Shown one piece after another: positions 42,151 to 54,230 of a stretch of DNA of 64,000 nucleotides; the stretch's first letter is position 1; every line of letters starts with the position of its first letter. A model generated the notes under the pieces. That model searched no databases, was not told the origin of the DNA, and saw only the letters and a program-made list of their open reading frames with translations. Origin of the DNA: Apostichopus japonicus (lineage: Eukaryota; Echinodermata; Holothuroidea; Aspidochirotida; Stichopodidae); assembly GCF_037975245.1 (NCBI RefSeq), contig NC_092566.1, positions 5,208,001 through 5,272,000 on the forward strand, given 5' to 3'. Made by a program: the position numbers and the translations under genes.

Positions 42151-45100
42151 CTGTGAAAAGAAAAGGAAAGAAAAGATGATTAACACTGTCAATGCGGGCA
42201 ATTCTATTGTCTTGTAACTTAACTGGTTTCAATAACTTCTGGCAATTTACTGGAGCGTCTGTAAAAGACTTGACGAGACAAGATTGATGGAACAAGTAAT
42301 CATTTGTCAGACCATGAAAACACATTTAAATCAACATGTACTGTAGTTAAGAGCTACTTTCTGGTTAAGCTACATAGGGGAATATTTACGAACAAAATAA
42401 AGAGTACTTTCCTGTAATTAATTGGTTGCTATGTGAACACATGGGGAAGACTCTTATAACTAATCACAGTCTGGTAGATGTTAGGAAGATGTGTCACACT
42501 CAAAAGCAATATATATTTACATCTCATAATAATCACTTCCCCACCACATCTCCAACTCCAGCCAAAAATATCCTGTTAGGGAGATGTGTCATTCTCAAAA
42601 GCGTTTATGAATTAATATGTTTTATAATGATTTCACCACCGCAACTCTGCCTCCAGCAAACACATATCCTGTCAGAAAATTGCGGGGAATTCCATGAATA
42701 CTCCAGAATTTGAAACGATGCGAAAACACAAGCAAATGTGATCGTTTTAATTTTTTCCTTCTTCTTACTTACTTTATTTACTGCATCCCTATTATCCATG
42801 TAAACAAATTTAAGTTTTGACTTCCCTTGAGATCCAATGACTATCAACTTGAGTTCCAACATTTTGACATGACAACTTCCCTGAATTTTCCCTCTTTGCA
42901 AAGGAGGATTCTTTGTCCTGCAACTGCAGCAAGAATTTTGTACTATAAAAACTGTGTATGGTGACCCTCCCTCATACTCCCCCTCCCCCTCCTCCCCTTT
43001 CATCTTTCCACCAATCAGTACAATATGTAGAAAAAATTGACTCACCTCTAAATTTTTTATTTTGTCGTCACAAGACTTTACTTTGTCTTCTAGGACTGTT
43101 TTAATAGTAGGTTTATCATGTAGAAGGAACCTGACAAGAAGAAGGAAATAAAAATGTAACAGACTTATCCTGGGGTTGCTTACTGTTCATTCTCAAAGGT
43201 ACATAAAGAATTCCAAATTCAGTTCATTTCAAACAACTCCAATACACAGATTTTCTTCAATTTGTTGATCAAACATGTTTATATTATGAGCAGAGGACAA
43301 CAAACATTAAAAGAGCAATTTTTTCAACTTTTCTTTGATCTCAAATGTACGTCATTGTAAGAGTTTCAGTTCTAGATGACTTTCTGTCACCATCACTCAT
43401 ATCTCGATGATAAAACTTAAAAACTTATGAATCGCCTTATCCAATGGAATATAGATGCTCTGAGGTAATGTACAAATAAAAGGTAAAATTACAAACAAAG
43501 AAGAAGTAAACAAAATAGAGGTAACACTTATCAAGAAGGACAGCAAAGTAGCACACAGACAAAAAATCTAAAATTAAACTGCAAAAACAATGCAAACTAG
43601 CAAAACTAACAAAAATAGCACAAAGAAGCCTGAAAAATGCAAAGAATTAGCAAAAAAGCAGCTTTGAGTAAAAACAGTTTTTACATGTCTCTTACATTCA
43701 TGATGCATATAACTTTCAGACTGGACATGATACTTAATGGTTAAGATGGATGTCAGAGAGAACGTCTAGATGACAAGGAAGTCCAGGGATGTGCCCAGGA
43801 TTTCCTGAGTGCAGGGTATACTGATCGCCTTCCTGGGGGAGGGTTGAAGGGGTAACGGGTGTCCCCCTCCCCTTTGAGAAATGATTCGATTTTTGGAGGT
43901 GCTCAGATGCCAAATGCTGGCACTTGTGTAGCATTATAAGTACATACACAAGTACTAGATTTGCTAACAATTAACATTTTTTAATTTCTTTTCAATTTAT
44001 GTTGAATATATTGTTTAGGAATGTCAGGATTTTAGATAAAAATAGTGCTGGGCGGGATTCACGATTTTTAAGACAGTGCTGGGCGGTAATTTTAAGTGCT
44101 GGGCGGGGCCGCCCAGTGCCGCCCAGCGTGGGCACATCCCTGGAAGTCACTAGAAAAATTATGACAGCGACACAGCAACAGTGAGTACTTTACGTTTTAC
44201 AATCCGAGCAATAGTTCAACAGATAATGCAGCCACATTTTAGACTCCCTGAATGTCACTCAAGGCGGAAATTATGTTACTTACATTCTACCAACCCCTTC
44301 ATAAACTTTAATTCCATCTGGGAGAGCAATGATTTCTGATTCTGTCAACTTGGCGTGTTGCTGGAGTCTTTTTTGTTGTTCTACTTGCATATCTAGAAGC
44401 TTTAACTGTTGTTGTGTGTCCACCATTTTCACCTGTAGTTCTTGGAAAGCCTGTCAAATTGTCAATTGTAAAAAAAAGACAACCATGATCATCATTTAAT
44501 GATAACAGAAAATATACAAAAATATTGAGATAAATTCATTTGTTAATACGTAAAATTTGGAAAATCTAAAGTGAATAATGCTATACCTGACAATGCCAAT
44601 TGTTAAGGCTAATACGAACCTTAAATTTGATAAAGCTCAACCATGTAAAATCTCCAAAGGAAGTTCTTCAAGCTGATCTAATGGTGCAGCAATCAAAGCT
44701 TCTTTATTTTTTTTTCTGTAACTCAGACATATTCATACTTATTCATTACCCTAACTTTACAAGTTCAGCTTTGAGACCTCCAGGTGTGACTTGTTGCAAA
44801 ACTTTGTTTGAAAAGCTATTCCCTAGTGTTCGGCCTACAGCTCTATAAGAACCAAATAATGATGTATATTTTTTTGAGGTCATCGCAATGAATCAAGAAG
44901 GAGTTCGATTTTGCAAAAGAATTTAGCTGTGTATGTTATCAAAGACTCTCGTACGTCAAGTCAATAACAACCCCAGTTAGAGAAAAGACGTAGCCACGCT
45001 GTGTCACTAGGCCGCACCTTAAATCAATTTAAACCAGTAGCCAAGGCTATGTAACTTAGTGTAACTGTAACAGAACATCAATTTGCAAAAAACCTTGGCT

Positions 45101-45478
45101 TGTGTATAGGCTAATGCCCCCTACATTCGCTGAGATTTGCCATCGAAATTTCGCATAACTAGTACCAGGTCTAGTAGTCATACGGCCATCACTGTAGTCC
45201 TGGCCTAACTTAGCATAACCTTGGTTGGCCCGATTTGTCATAGGCCTAGGCTATTGTATATGATAAATGCCTAACGTTAGGCTAGGCTTACAAGTTACAC
45301 TACAGTGGTTTATAATCACAAATAGGTTTCGTTTATATACAAAGTCTTGTGCCATTCATAATACTTCATTAACTTGATATTACTCTGATGTCTTCAAGTA
45401 CAAGCGATGAGCCAAAAAAGTAAACGAAACAAAATAACCTACTTTTCTGAGCTCCATGTCTACCGTGGAAGCAGCCAT
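42061..45478 (-). CDS. PFDN1: Prefoldin subunit 1 (four exons, 125 aa, complete)
   Basis: Exons on the minus strand, in order: 45443-45478, 44284-44450, 43046-43130, 42061-42150. All introns are GT-AG with matching phases. The protein starts MAASTVDMELRK, runs through a first coiled-coil helix (about 8-50), the beta-hairpin motif YEGVGRMF (62-69), and a second helix (about 75-120) ending RQAAKP. Human PFDN1 is 122 aa with the same order and an almost identical hairpin motif. Prefoldin is a cytosolic hexamer that passes unfolded actin and tubulin to the CCT chaperonin; PFDN1 is one of its four beta-type subunits. Start chosen at the first ATG, context AAGATGG. A hAT-type element ends 47 bases upstream of the ATG, so the 5' UTR must be very short, lie in the element, or be spliced. 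An ATTAAA-like signal near 41622 could end the transcript. Confidence 0.95.
43046..43130 (-). CDS. PFDN1: PFDN1 exon 3
   Basis: Completes Met68, then FLLHDKPTIKTVLEDK and the start of the C-terminal helix. Donor GTGAGT after Leu-Glu, phase 0. Confidence 0.94.
43784..44142. mobile_element. hAT-like TIR element in PFDN1 intron 2 (about 359 bp)
   Basis: Termini CAGGGATGTGCCCA and TGGGCACATCCCTG, flanked by the direct repeat GGAAGTC, whose right copy overlaps the terminal bases. Toward its right end the word GTGCTGGGCGG recurs three times and is followed by its inverse GCCGCCCAG. Class is inferred from the terminus only. Confidence 0.72.
44284..44450 (-). CDS. PFDN1: PFDN1 exon 2
   Basis: Residues 13-67, the N-terminal coiled-coil helix and first part of the beta hairpin. 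Acceptor TTTGACAG, donor GTAAGT, phase 2 out (the AT of Met68). Confidence 0.95.
45443..45478 (-). CDS. PFDN1: PFDN1 exon 1
   Basis: Encodes MAASTVDMELRK and ends in phase 0 at GTAGGT. Human starts with the closely similar MAAPVDLELKK. Confidence 0.93.
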
Positions 45479-45524
45479 CTTGTTAATGATTTGTAGAATG
45501 AGAGCTCCAGTCGTTATATTAGAA

Positions 45525-45927
45525 CAGGGTTGTCCAACCTTTTCCAGAGGAGGGCCACATGGAATGATTATGATGAAGGAGTGGGCCGCATGAACCCTAC
45601 GCTCAATTTTTCGATTTTTTGCCCGAAGCGCAAGGCAACAAAGTGTGAGCACTGCGCGGAGCGCACTAATTTATTTTCCTTCCTGATAAAACAGATGAAT
45701 AAAGTTCAGCCGCCCCCCCCCCCCCTCCGCTGAGAGAGTGTCACACAAACTGACCTGTATGCAGTTTTTTGGACCCAAAAGGTTCGAATGATTGATTATA
45801 TAGCTTCAAATTGTTATCAATAAATCTGCTCACTAAAATTTCGCACAGTAGAGCATCTCTGGCGGGCCGGACGCAACCCTGCGGCGGGCCGGACTGTGGC
45901 CCGCGGGCCGTAGGTTGGACAACCCTG
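45525..45927. mobile_element. Non-autonomous hAT-type element, copy 2 (403 bp), at the PFDN1 5' end
   Basis: Same family as 11131-11538, with an intact 8-bp duplication TATTAGAA (45517-45524 and 45928-45935). It ends 47 bases upstream of the PFDN1 start codon. The close similarity of the two copies suggests recent movement. Confidence 0.93.
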
Positions 45928-45935
45928 TATTAGAA

Positions 45936-48900
45936 TCACCCGAGAATTTTAACCCTTGTGTAAGTTTTGCGAAATACTGGCGTGTCCTACGACAGTTTTA
46001 CTTCCTCCGACTGATTTAGGTAGGAGACTGAACCTTTATGGGAGGCCCAGAAATAAATCACAGATTCTATAAAGGAGGGGGAGCTACTACCTTGAGGTTA
46101 AGTGGGGCATTTTTTTATACTATAAATGAGGTCCACATAAGTAGTCCAAAACGCTTTTGCACATAAATACTTTGTTTGAGGTTGAAAATATAGGGCGACG
46201 GTGGTAAGCCCTTCGTATTGGTCCAATTCTTTCCCGGCTGAATGTTAAAAGTCCCACGACCGAACCGTGTCCCCCCCCCCCCCCGACTGGCAATCGGCAG
46301 TTGTTCCCGTTTTGCACGCCATTGCCCTCCAGGAGTCAGACTTCAAACTGGGTTTGAAACACTGAAGGGGAGATTATATGCACATGCACTAGCGTGAACA
46401 AGTGAGTAAGGGGGACATGGTTTAGCTTTTCTACAACCCGGCAGTGGGGAAGAATTGGACCACTCCTCCACCCCCTCCCGACATGACAAAAATTCAAGAG
46501 TAGCCTATTTACTAGAACAACCTTCATGAAGAGTCATGAAGATATGCTATATAGAATCGAGGGCGGGGCCTTAGCCAGCTCCCTCCCTCCCTACCCGGTG
46601 CAGACTACCCATCTGGGCTACCATCATGATACCAAGAAACAAAGAAAAAAAATATCACAAGTTAAAGCACACTACTATTTTGCCCTCCTTAAATAGTTGT
46701 TGCCCATTCTGAAATTGTTGTTGCTCAGAATACCAGGCTACAAGCCTGACAAAAGGGTATTGTTACCAAAGAGACGTTTTCAGCATTGTCTTCCCATGCA
46801 ATTCATTATTTTTATTACTTACAACATGTTTTATGTATCATCTTGAGTCATTGGTAAGGACTCATCCCCTCACCACCATTGATTGGGAAAGGGCAAACAA
46901 AAATTCCTTCGACAAACTCGATCAAACAGAAGCGCTAGAGCGCAATGTTTATAAAGTATTTATGGTAATAGACTGCAGCAGCACGTTTTTGACTGGTAAC
47001 TATCAACAATTTAATCTAAATCAATTTGCTGGCAGTTTTATGGAGTCCAATTGCATTATTGGTCGAGTCACTCCCAGATGAGCGCCCTCGCATGAGTGGA
47101 TTCCTGGACTCATTCATTTCATCTCTAAGGCAGCAAATGGAACTCTTCTGTGTCATTTGGACGTGAAAATCTAGTGACTCGACTCATAGCACTGCCTGTT
47201 AGTGACTCTTTGACCACAGCAGGAGAAATTCCGGACAAAAGTAATGACGGACACAAGTTTAAGTTAACTTTAATTTTATTAAGACAAGGACTTAAAAAAT
47301 ATTGCACTACAATATGAATTTTATAAATCATAAAACTTGAAACTGATAATCAAACAAAATTTAGTACACAAACTGAAACAAATCAAGGTGGACGATCTGA
47401 TAAACAATTACCACATGTGTTTGCATGTGACCAATACTTAAGGTACCAAATGTGATAGGTCATCTAGCATTCTATAAGCTATTTGATTGTACCGAGCGTT
47501 TCTATGACAAACCTTTTCACATTTCACAAAATCATCTATTACAGATAAATATGACTCCAAACTTCAAGCGAACAGTTGCATTGGTAAAGTATGAATACGT
47601 TTATCATGTCTTGTAACACATGACGTAATAAATTGTACTTTGATCGTAACCAAAACTTATTTCTCTTTAGAATAATAGCTTCTTTTATGGATGTTTGGTC
47701 TTGCACATTAAAAAATGAAACAAAGAGCTTGTTAGTCTCATTTGATGATGCCACAAACATCCCGTCTCCCAGATCCGTAAAATTAGTGAGATAAAAGTGT
47801 CATTGTAATGCAATACCCCAAAGTGTGTGTTTTATTACCGACTGCTGTTACAGCTTTTCGTTTCTCTTTTTTAAACAAAAACACCACCCGACAATCCTGT
47901 GAATAATTTATGACTATCTTACCATTAACCATCTACAAATCTACACAACAGACGCTGTACCAACCATCGAGACATTCTGTACTAGTCGTGCACAGGGCTA
48001 GGAGTTGATCAACAGAACAATGAAGCATAGGCTGACTTGATTTACACTACATATGAGTTTATCCATTAACTAACTTGTTCAAGTTCATAATCACAAGAAA
48101 ATATACACATCTTAACAGTACTTTTCAACCATAAGAAATATCAATTTCATAAATTTTCATTCTGTACTGAACTGATTAAAAAAAGGAAAATCAAAAAGCA
48201 AGCCATCAACAGAAGATTAACCATTAATTGCCATCACCATAATCATGAATTTTTTAACCATAAATGTTGAAAAGCTAGACCCTTCTTTGTACTCTTTAAA
48301 TCTCTTAAATTAATGAGTGGCCATACACTGGCTGCTAAGTGAAACAACCATATAAATCGTGTGAAATGCTCATTTTGTAATGAACTGATAAACGAAGAAG
48401 TGGAAAGCAAAATAGGAAGAAGATAGAATATGGGTGTTTAGCTAAATTGAGCAAAATACCACCAAATATTTCAACTGATCTGTTAGACACGTATTGACAT
48501 TTGCATCTAAAAGTAAGACATTTCGAAGGTATTTTTAAGGATCTAATTTGACACTTGTTGCAACAAACTTACCAAATATTTAGTTAAAGCCAGCTTGCAA
48601 AACTTTTAGATTTAGAAATTAATAGTGCAATATTCCATATAGGTGCAGTATGGTGTAGTTTTTCTACATCCCACCACCTCCCACCCTCCTCCCACCACCA
48701 AAAAGGTGCAGTATTTATGCACAGAGTCTTCTCCAGATTTGTACATGCACAATAGGCTAGGTGCTAGCATAGGCATGATTTGCTATGAAAGCAACTGTAG
48801 GCCAATAGACTAAGACACAATGGTGGTATGTATATGCTTTGTCAGCACAATTCACATGCATATTTACAATACCATCGTATCATACCATGCATATTTTAAT

Positions 48901-51515
48901 ACCCACTATGTAGCAATACAATATCAACACTCTTAATAGAGACAATAGTTACATTGTTACAGAATTGTTCAAGATTATGTCTTCGGTAGGGTATGATAAT
49001 ATTGTATGATATGATGTCAATGGGGGTGATTTGGAAAGGCAATGCACTTATGAGAGGAATTCAGAAAAATAATAACATAGTTTCTGCTTAGGTCATATTT
49101 GTACAAAAGAGACTTTGAAAAACACGACCCTCTCCTTTTTTGGGTTTTTTTCCCACGATGCCAAACCAAAAGTACAATTCTAAAACAAAGTAGATCCAAA
49201 CCTATAGCAGTAAAACTGTGTGCTTACTGCACATGTAACACAAGCAGGACATACAATGGAACTAAACACAGTCACCAGCTGAAAACATATCAAAAATATA
49301 TAATATTTGCCAATTTAGATGTTAACAAAACTTTGAACTAATTGTGGTTACCTTAAATGATAAATTTTAATTGATAAATTCTGCCCCTTTTTTTGGTGGC
49401 ACTTTAAATACTACCATATAGACTGATTGTTTCTCTCTAAAGCAAGCAAACATTAAGAGAAACATGATAATTGAGAAAGCTCACTTTTAAAATTTGTAAA
49501 TGACAAAAGAATACAATATCAATGTTTGTTCAACTCATTTACCTGTCATTCCTTAACTTTGCAGCACTGTCTCAACCAACCTCCCCCTCCCCCTTTCCGC
49601 CCTTTGATAAAAAAAAGTGCAGAAAGTTTCTTTCTAAACTTGTATACAATTTTCAATTCCTTCTATAATCACATCTGGACAACAAACCAAAATGTTCAAT
49701 ATCTGATCTTGTATAAATACCATTGATATAAATATATATTAAATCTGCCAGAATTAGTTTGACCATATGCTCTGCAAGTGACCCCAAAAAGCAAATTTTC
49801 CAACAAGACCAAGATATATATATTTATAATGGATTGAACAAGCCGACAGAAAATTTACTGTAAATGAACTGCTTGCCTACAGATGACTCCAACAAATGGA
49901 AGTTTAGGGGATGTTTTGTTTTTCCCAATTAGGTGTCATTTTACTTATCACAGCATATTCGACAACTACTTCAGAATTAAGCCCTGTTAGCTCACACGAA
50001 GTTTGAACATGACTTTCAGCTTAAAAATGATGATTAACTGAGTACATTGAAGTTAAAGAATGCAAAGATATATCTTGGGATGATGGGTAACTAAAAGTCT
50101 TGTGTGAGAGAAGGAGAGTATTGAACAAAGTGGTAAATATTTGATGAATGTAAAAACATGCAACCACTCAAGACTCGACAGATTTTGTTGGCCAAATATC
50201 GTACAGGAAGTATCAACTGTCTTCGATAATGGAACTTTCTCTCTGAGCACTCAAGAAGGGCCGTATGGGTGTACAGCAATACTCTAGTTAGGCAACATTT
50301 GAATATGTACTATGTTTGCAGGCAAGGGAAAGAAACTATGTTAGATTTAACCATCTTTCACTAAAGATTACTAACGAAAAACAAGTTCATAATAAGCTCT
50401 TACAAGGTGATCTATGTTTTTGTTGTTTTTCTTAATTTATAACATTTGATGACATTAAAATGGAAATGAAGATTTTTCTTCATAAGATACAAGAGGGAAC
50501 TTGTACACCTATCCCCTAAATTGGTTTGATATGGCCCATTTCAAAAACTTTTAAGAGTAGCTTGCCTTAATATCGCATGTCCATGAGATAGGTACCTAGT
50601 TGACTGGAGGCTTGCAGTATCCTACATTTCCTTTTACTAGAATATCTTAAAGATAAACTTGAGTGAATGTCCCATGTCCATGCATCCTTGGAATGGGTGC
50701 CCAACCAACCAGTGTGTAAAGTAAACGTTTGCGATCCCTTTCCCACCCTACACTTCATTCACTCAATGGTAACAACGGCTACATGCTTTTGGATCAAGAG
50801 ATTCACACCCCCCTCCTCCCCCTGTTATTCCCTAAACACATGACATTTTCTCCATCACTAGTTTAGAATCTTAATAGAAAAGAAATAAAGTTAAATGACT
50901 CTATTGAATACCGATAAATAAAGAAATTTTTCCTAAGAAATATCTTCCAGTAAGGAAAGTTCCAATTTTTATTAAAAAAAATAACAATGAAAATAACTTT
51001 GGCAGAAATTCATTATTTTATATATTTAGTTTCTTTAATCTACCTTTGCATATATATATATCAGGAAAGGCAACTTACAGGTCTAGAATTTCCCCCCAAA
51101 AATTAGCCACTTGCTAAGAAATGCCCAGTGCACAGAAAAAGATGCAAAAAACTTACTTGTACTGCAATTTTCAGCGCATTTACAGCACCGATGCATTTAA
51201 ACAACTATGTCTGACTTAACCCTTTTTGATGATTTGAAATACTTCAAAGGATCAAAAACTGCAGTGGGAGTACTATGAAAACTTCAGCCATCTCAGGCTA
51301 ACTCTGGGGCAATAAACCTAATCATTAGCTAAAGTTGATTAGATATACATTGTTTCAAAGTGGCAGGATCTCTACTCCGTCTGTGACTATCTGCTTTCTG
51401 ACTTACTCTCATAGCTAATCACACCATTCTTCTTTCATGAGTGTTGAGATGTCTCTAAATTGACCTGAAACGAAGAACATGACCTTTTCAAGGTCACCTT
51501 TACCTGGGATCCAGA
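45936..51515. other. Spacer between PFDN1 and CYSTM1, includes CYSTM1 3' UTR
   Basis: A poly-C run sits near 46270. From about 47280 to 51515 the sequence is AT-rich with few G/C runs and no repeat that I recognise. Minus-strand AATAAA signals occur at 50967-50972 and near 47277. The nearer one gives a 3' UTR of about 550 bases, the farther about 4.2 kb. No coding region is supported. Confidence 0.45.
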
Positions 51516-51716
51516 TCAACCATCGAGAAGGCAACAGAGACAGAGGGCGCACATAGCTATCAGGCAGCATTTCTCTGCGGTATCATCGTCGCGTCGATTC
51601 CGATTGTCGACGTAGACAACTGTCCGGTCTGTGTAAACCGTATTTTGAGGAGGCGGTGGAACGGATCCCTGGCATCCGTAAGTTTGGTGTTGTCCCGTGT
51701 ATGGCTGATAAGGGCC
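51516..51716 (-). CDS. CYSTM1: CYSTM1 exon 2 with CYSTM module and stop
   Basis: Residues 39-104 and TGA at 51516-51518. Acceptor ATCAACAG. It holds the diagnostic VVYVDNRNRRDDD segment and the six-cysteine hydrophobic tail. Confidence 0.92.
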   Translation of the reverse strand, partial: GPYQPYTGQHQTYGCQGSVPPPPQNTVYTDRTVVYVDNRNRRDDDTAEKCCLIAMCALCLCCLLDG

Positions 51717-53180
51717 CTGTTGATTGGATGAAACATCAAACTGATGAACAAACTGTTCATATAGTATATCATGAAATGAGAAATGTCAAGTGTGACGACT
51801 CAACTGCGGTTATAGATGTTTATAGTAACTGAAATATCATCATTAAAACTTGAGAAACTAAAAGTTACATCTCCGCTGGTTTCAGACTACAACTGAAATC
51901 TTCAGAACAGAAAATGCTATTGGTCACACTCCAAGGCAGACAGCTGTAGAGATGACGCACTACCAGAACACACATACAGTCATACACCTTTGCTTTAGCA
52001 ATGAGGGGCAACATCGATAAAGTAGATAAGGATATATCTGGCGTGGCTGTCCACCTTGATGTGTGACGAAATAACTCAGTGAGAGGGTCATAAACTTACA
52101 TAATGAGAAATAAAATGTCACAGTGCCAAAGTATAGACTAGAAACATGCACTCATTTAACACTTAGAGTAGGCCTACTTCCTCGAGTTGTTTTCTATGAG
52201 AACTTGGCAGTTTTCAACTAAAGAGTTCAACGCTTTCTTATGCTCATAACTTGAGCAATCAACAAACGTAATAATGGTGAATTAAACAAAACAGGAGACA
52301 TCATCATAACATTGGGATAGGGTTACCATACACCCCTATAAATTGCGACTGTCATGATTTTTCTCCAATGCGAATATATCGTACCATAGGAAAATGAACT
52401 TATCCCACTTTTCTAAACATCTATCTTTATGCTAGGCTAACAAAAATGTACACATGAAGTATGCATCACTATAGTTGATTTTTCAGAAGATTGAAGATAT
52501 GTATTTGTTTACATCACATAAGCTTGCATGATGGCTGCATAATTAGCCCAACAAAGCTTGGTGAGAAAAGCTGTCTAAAGCTGTCCAAAGTGCAAGAGTG
52601 TTAGCTCAGTGGTTAAGGCTAGTGCATTTCAATCATAAGGTCCCGAGTTCGAGTCACTCCAAGATTAATGTATGCCGTCCAGTTACAGAGTTGTTGACAA
52701 TTGACAATTCATAATCATGGACGTTAAATATGAATCTATGAGACTGACTTCGGTCAGCTTGCGGCTTTGATTAGCCAATGATGGCTTCTTCGCGAGTTCC
52801 TGCTTGCAGGAGGATCTAAAATACATACATACATACACACATACATACATACATACATATGCACATACATACATACATACATACAAGTGGCTGCAAAAGC
52901 TGTCTTAAGTGGGCTGCATAGTTTCAACAAGGACAACCCGACACTGACTGTATCTACACTGTGATACTCCCATTGGAACCCTCCCATAGGACACAGTGTC
53001 CCATTTTCTTCAACCATAGAAATATGGTAACCTTATATTGGGACTATAAAGCATTTAAAACTGTACCTGGGCAGCCGGATATGTGGCAGGTGGTCCTGGT
53101 GCTGGTGGGTAAAAAGTCTGAGGGGGTGGATACGGCTGAGGCTGAGGAGGGTATGCTGAGTAAGGGGGTGGATTAGTCAT
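51516..53180 (-). CDS. CYSTM1: Cysteine-rich transmembrane module protein (two exons, 104 aa, complete)
   Basis: Exons on the minus strand: 53067-53180 and 51516-51716, joined in phase 0. The N-terminal half is Pro/Tyr-rich with a PPPY motif at 4-7, a possible WW-domain ligand. The C-terminal half has PPPPQNTVYTDRTVVYVDNR and then the CYSTM module at about 79-104, with cysteines at 88, 89, 94, 97, 99 and 100 in a short hydrophobic stretch. Human CYSTM1 (97 aa) has the same layout: a PPPY start, PPKTTVYVVED before the module, and a CCCC-type C-terminus. The family is membrane-associated, and palmitoylation of the cysteines is likely. Its molecular role in animals is poorly defined; plant and yeast members are linked to stress tolerance. 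The intron carries a tRNA-derived SINE. Upstream untranslated exons are possible. Confidence 0.92.
52581..52894 (+). mobile_element. tRNA-derived SINE in the CYSTM1 intron
   Basis: tRNA-like head with A-box TTAGCTCAGTGGTTAAGG and B-box GAGTTCGAGTC, a 3' part with the hairpin TTCCTGCTTGCAGGAGG, and an (ATAC)n tail at about 52822-52885. A 15-bp target-site duplication with one mismatch, AAAAGCTGTCTAAAG, flanks it (52566-52580, 52895-52909). A different family from the SINE at 20.7 kb. Confidence 0.85.
53067..53180 (-). CDS. CYSTM1: CYSTM1 exon 1
   Basis: Encodes residues 1-38, a run of Pro, Tyr, Gln and Ala. Donor GTACAG in phase 0 after Pro-Ala-Ala-Gln. Confidence 0.88.
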
Positions 53181-54220
53181 CTTTCAGTCTTGTGTACTTA
53201 ACAAGTTGAGATCGTACAGACAACCTGTTTCCAATCAAAACTGGCAGAACTACAGATCAAAAAGGAAAGAAGAGTTGCTTGTACATTTCACACAGACACA
53301 AATATTTTTTTCATAGTTGTTAAAATGGTGTTATAATGCATCTGTGCTTGTTCCAAACCCTTTGCATACTGTGTTACATACATGTACAGTAGATGCACTG
53401 ATAAACTCTGTAGTTGCCATGTATAATACATGATACAAAGCCATGTTGTAGCCACTTTTCAAACCATTCTTTTAATCAATCATTGAAAACTGGCTAGATA
53501 ATTATATATGGAGAAAGAAGTAAACATCAGTATTGCATTCTGTCTCAATTCAGTGAATTATTATTTTATCCCTTTACATAACTAATACAGGAAATTCTTT
53601 CATATTGGCTGAAACTTATCAAGCCATCAATGAAATCACTTATATTTGAAGATAAAACTAAACTGCAGAACAACATCTGAGAGATTATGAAAATCTATGT
53701 ACTTAAAAGAATATTTGCAGTTCTATTCTAACATTGCGAAGAAACTGTAAGCTAGTGTATGTTACACTTCTTGAAAAATATCTCTCATCATCAGACAGTG
53801 CCACCCGGATCATCCCGAATACGTCATCAGGGGGATTTCTTTGTCCAATGTTCAATTCACCTTTAATTAGCCTTACATTTAATACCATCACATTTTCAAA
53901 TACTGAATTCAATTTTATGCTGATGACATTCTATGACTATCATTATGCCTACCACTCTCATTTTTTTCTATTAAACTATGATTGTTAAGCAAATAGGCCT
54001 AGGCCTAGCCATATACCGTAGAGCCGGGACGAAATAAGACTCCACACAGTTTGGATATCTGTGTCATTCTAATATATTTTTCGAACCAACAAGAATAATA
54101 AACAAGCATCACTATTCCAGAGCACTTTACGAACTAACTACATTCAAACTTAGGCCTACAGTACCTGCCATTGTGACGACATAATGTTACTACAAGTTCA
54201 ACACTGATATAGTGATAGGG
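53181..54220 (-). other. Upstream region of CYSTM1
   Basis: Expected to hold the CYSTM1 5' UTR and promoter. No clear core element seen. It abuts the Mutator-like element. Confidence 0.35.
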
Positions 54221-54230
54221 CCTTGGGGTC

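Noticed and set aside
46833-47081. 82-aa ORF between PFDN1 and CYSTM1
   Set aside because: No family recognised and no splice partners; not enough evidence for a gene.
52601-52672. Functional tRNA gene
   Set aside because: The A- and B-boxes belong to the SINE head. A (ATAC)n tail and flanking duplication show a retroposon, and the cloverleaf is not convincing.
52683-53017. MYVCMYV-type minus-strand ORFs
   Set aside because: Produced by the (ATAC)n tail of the SINE.
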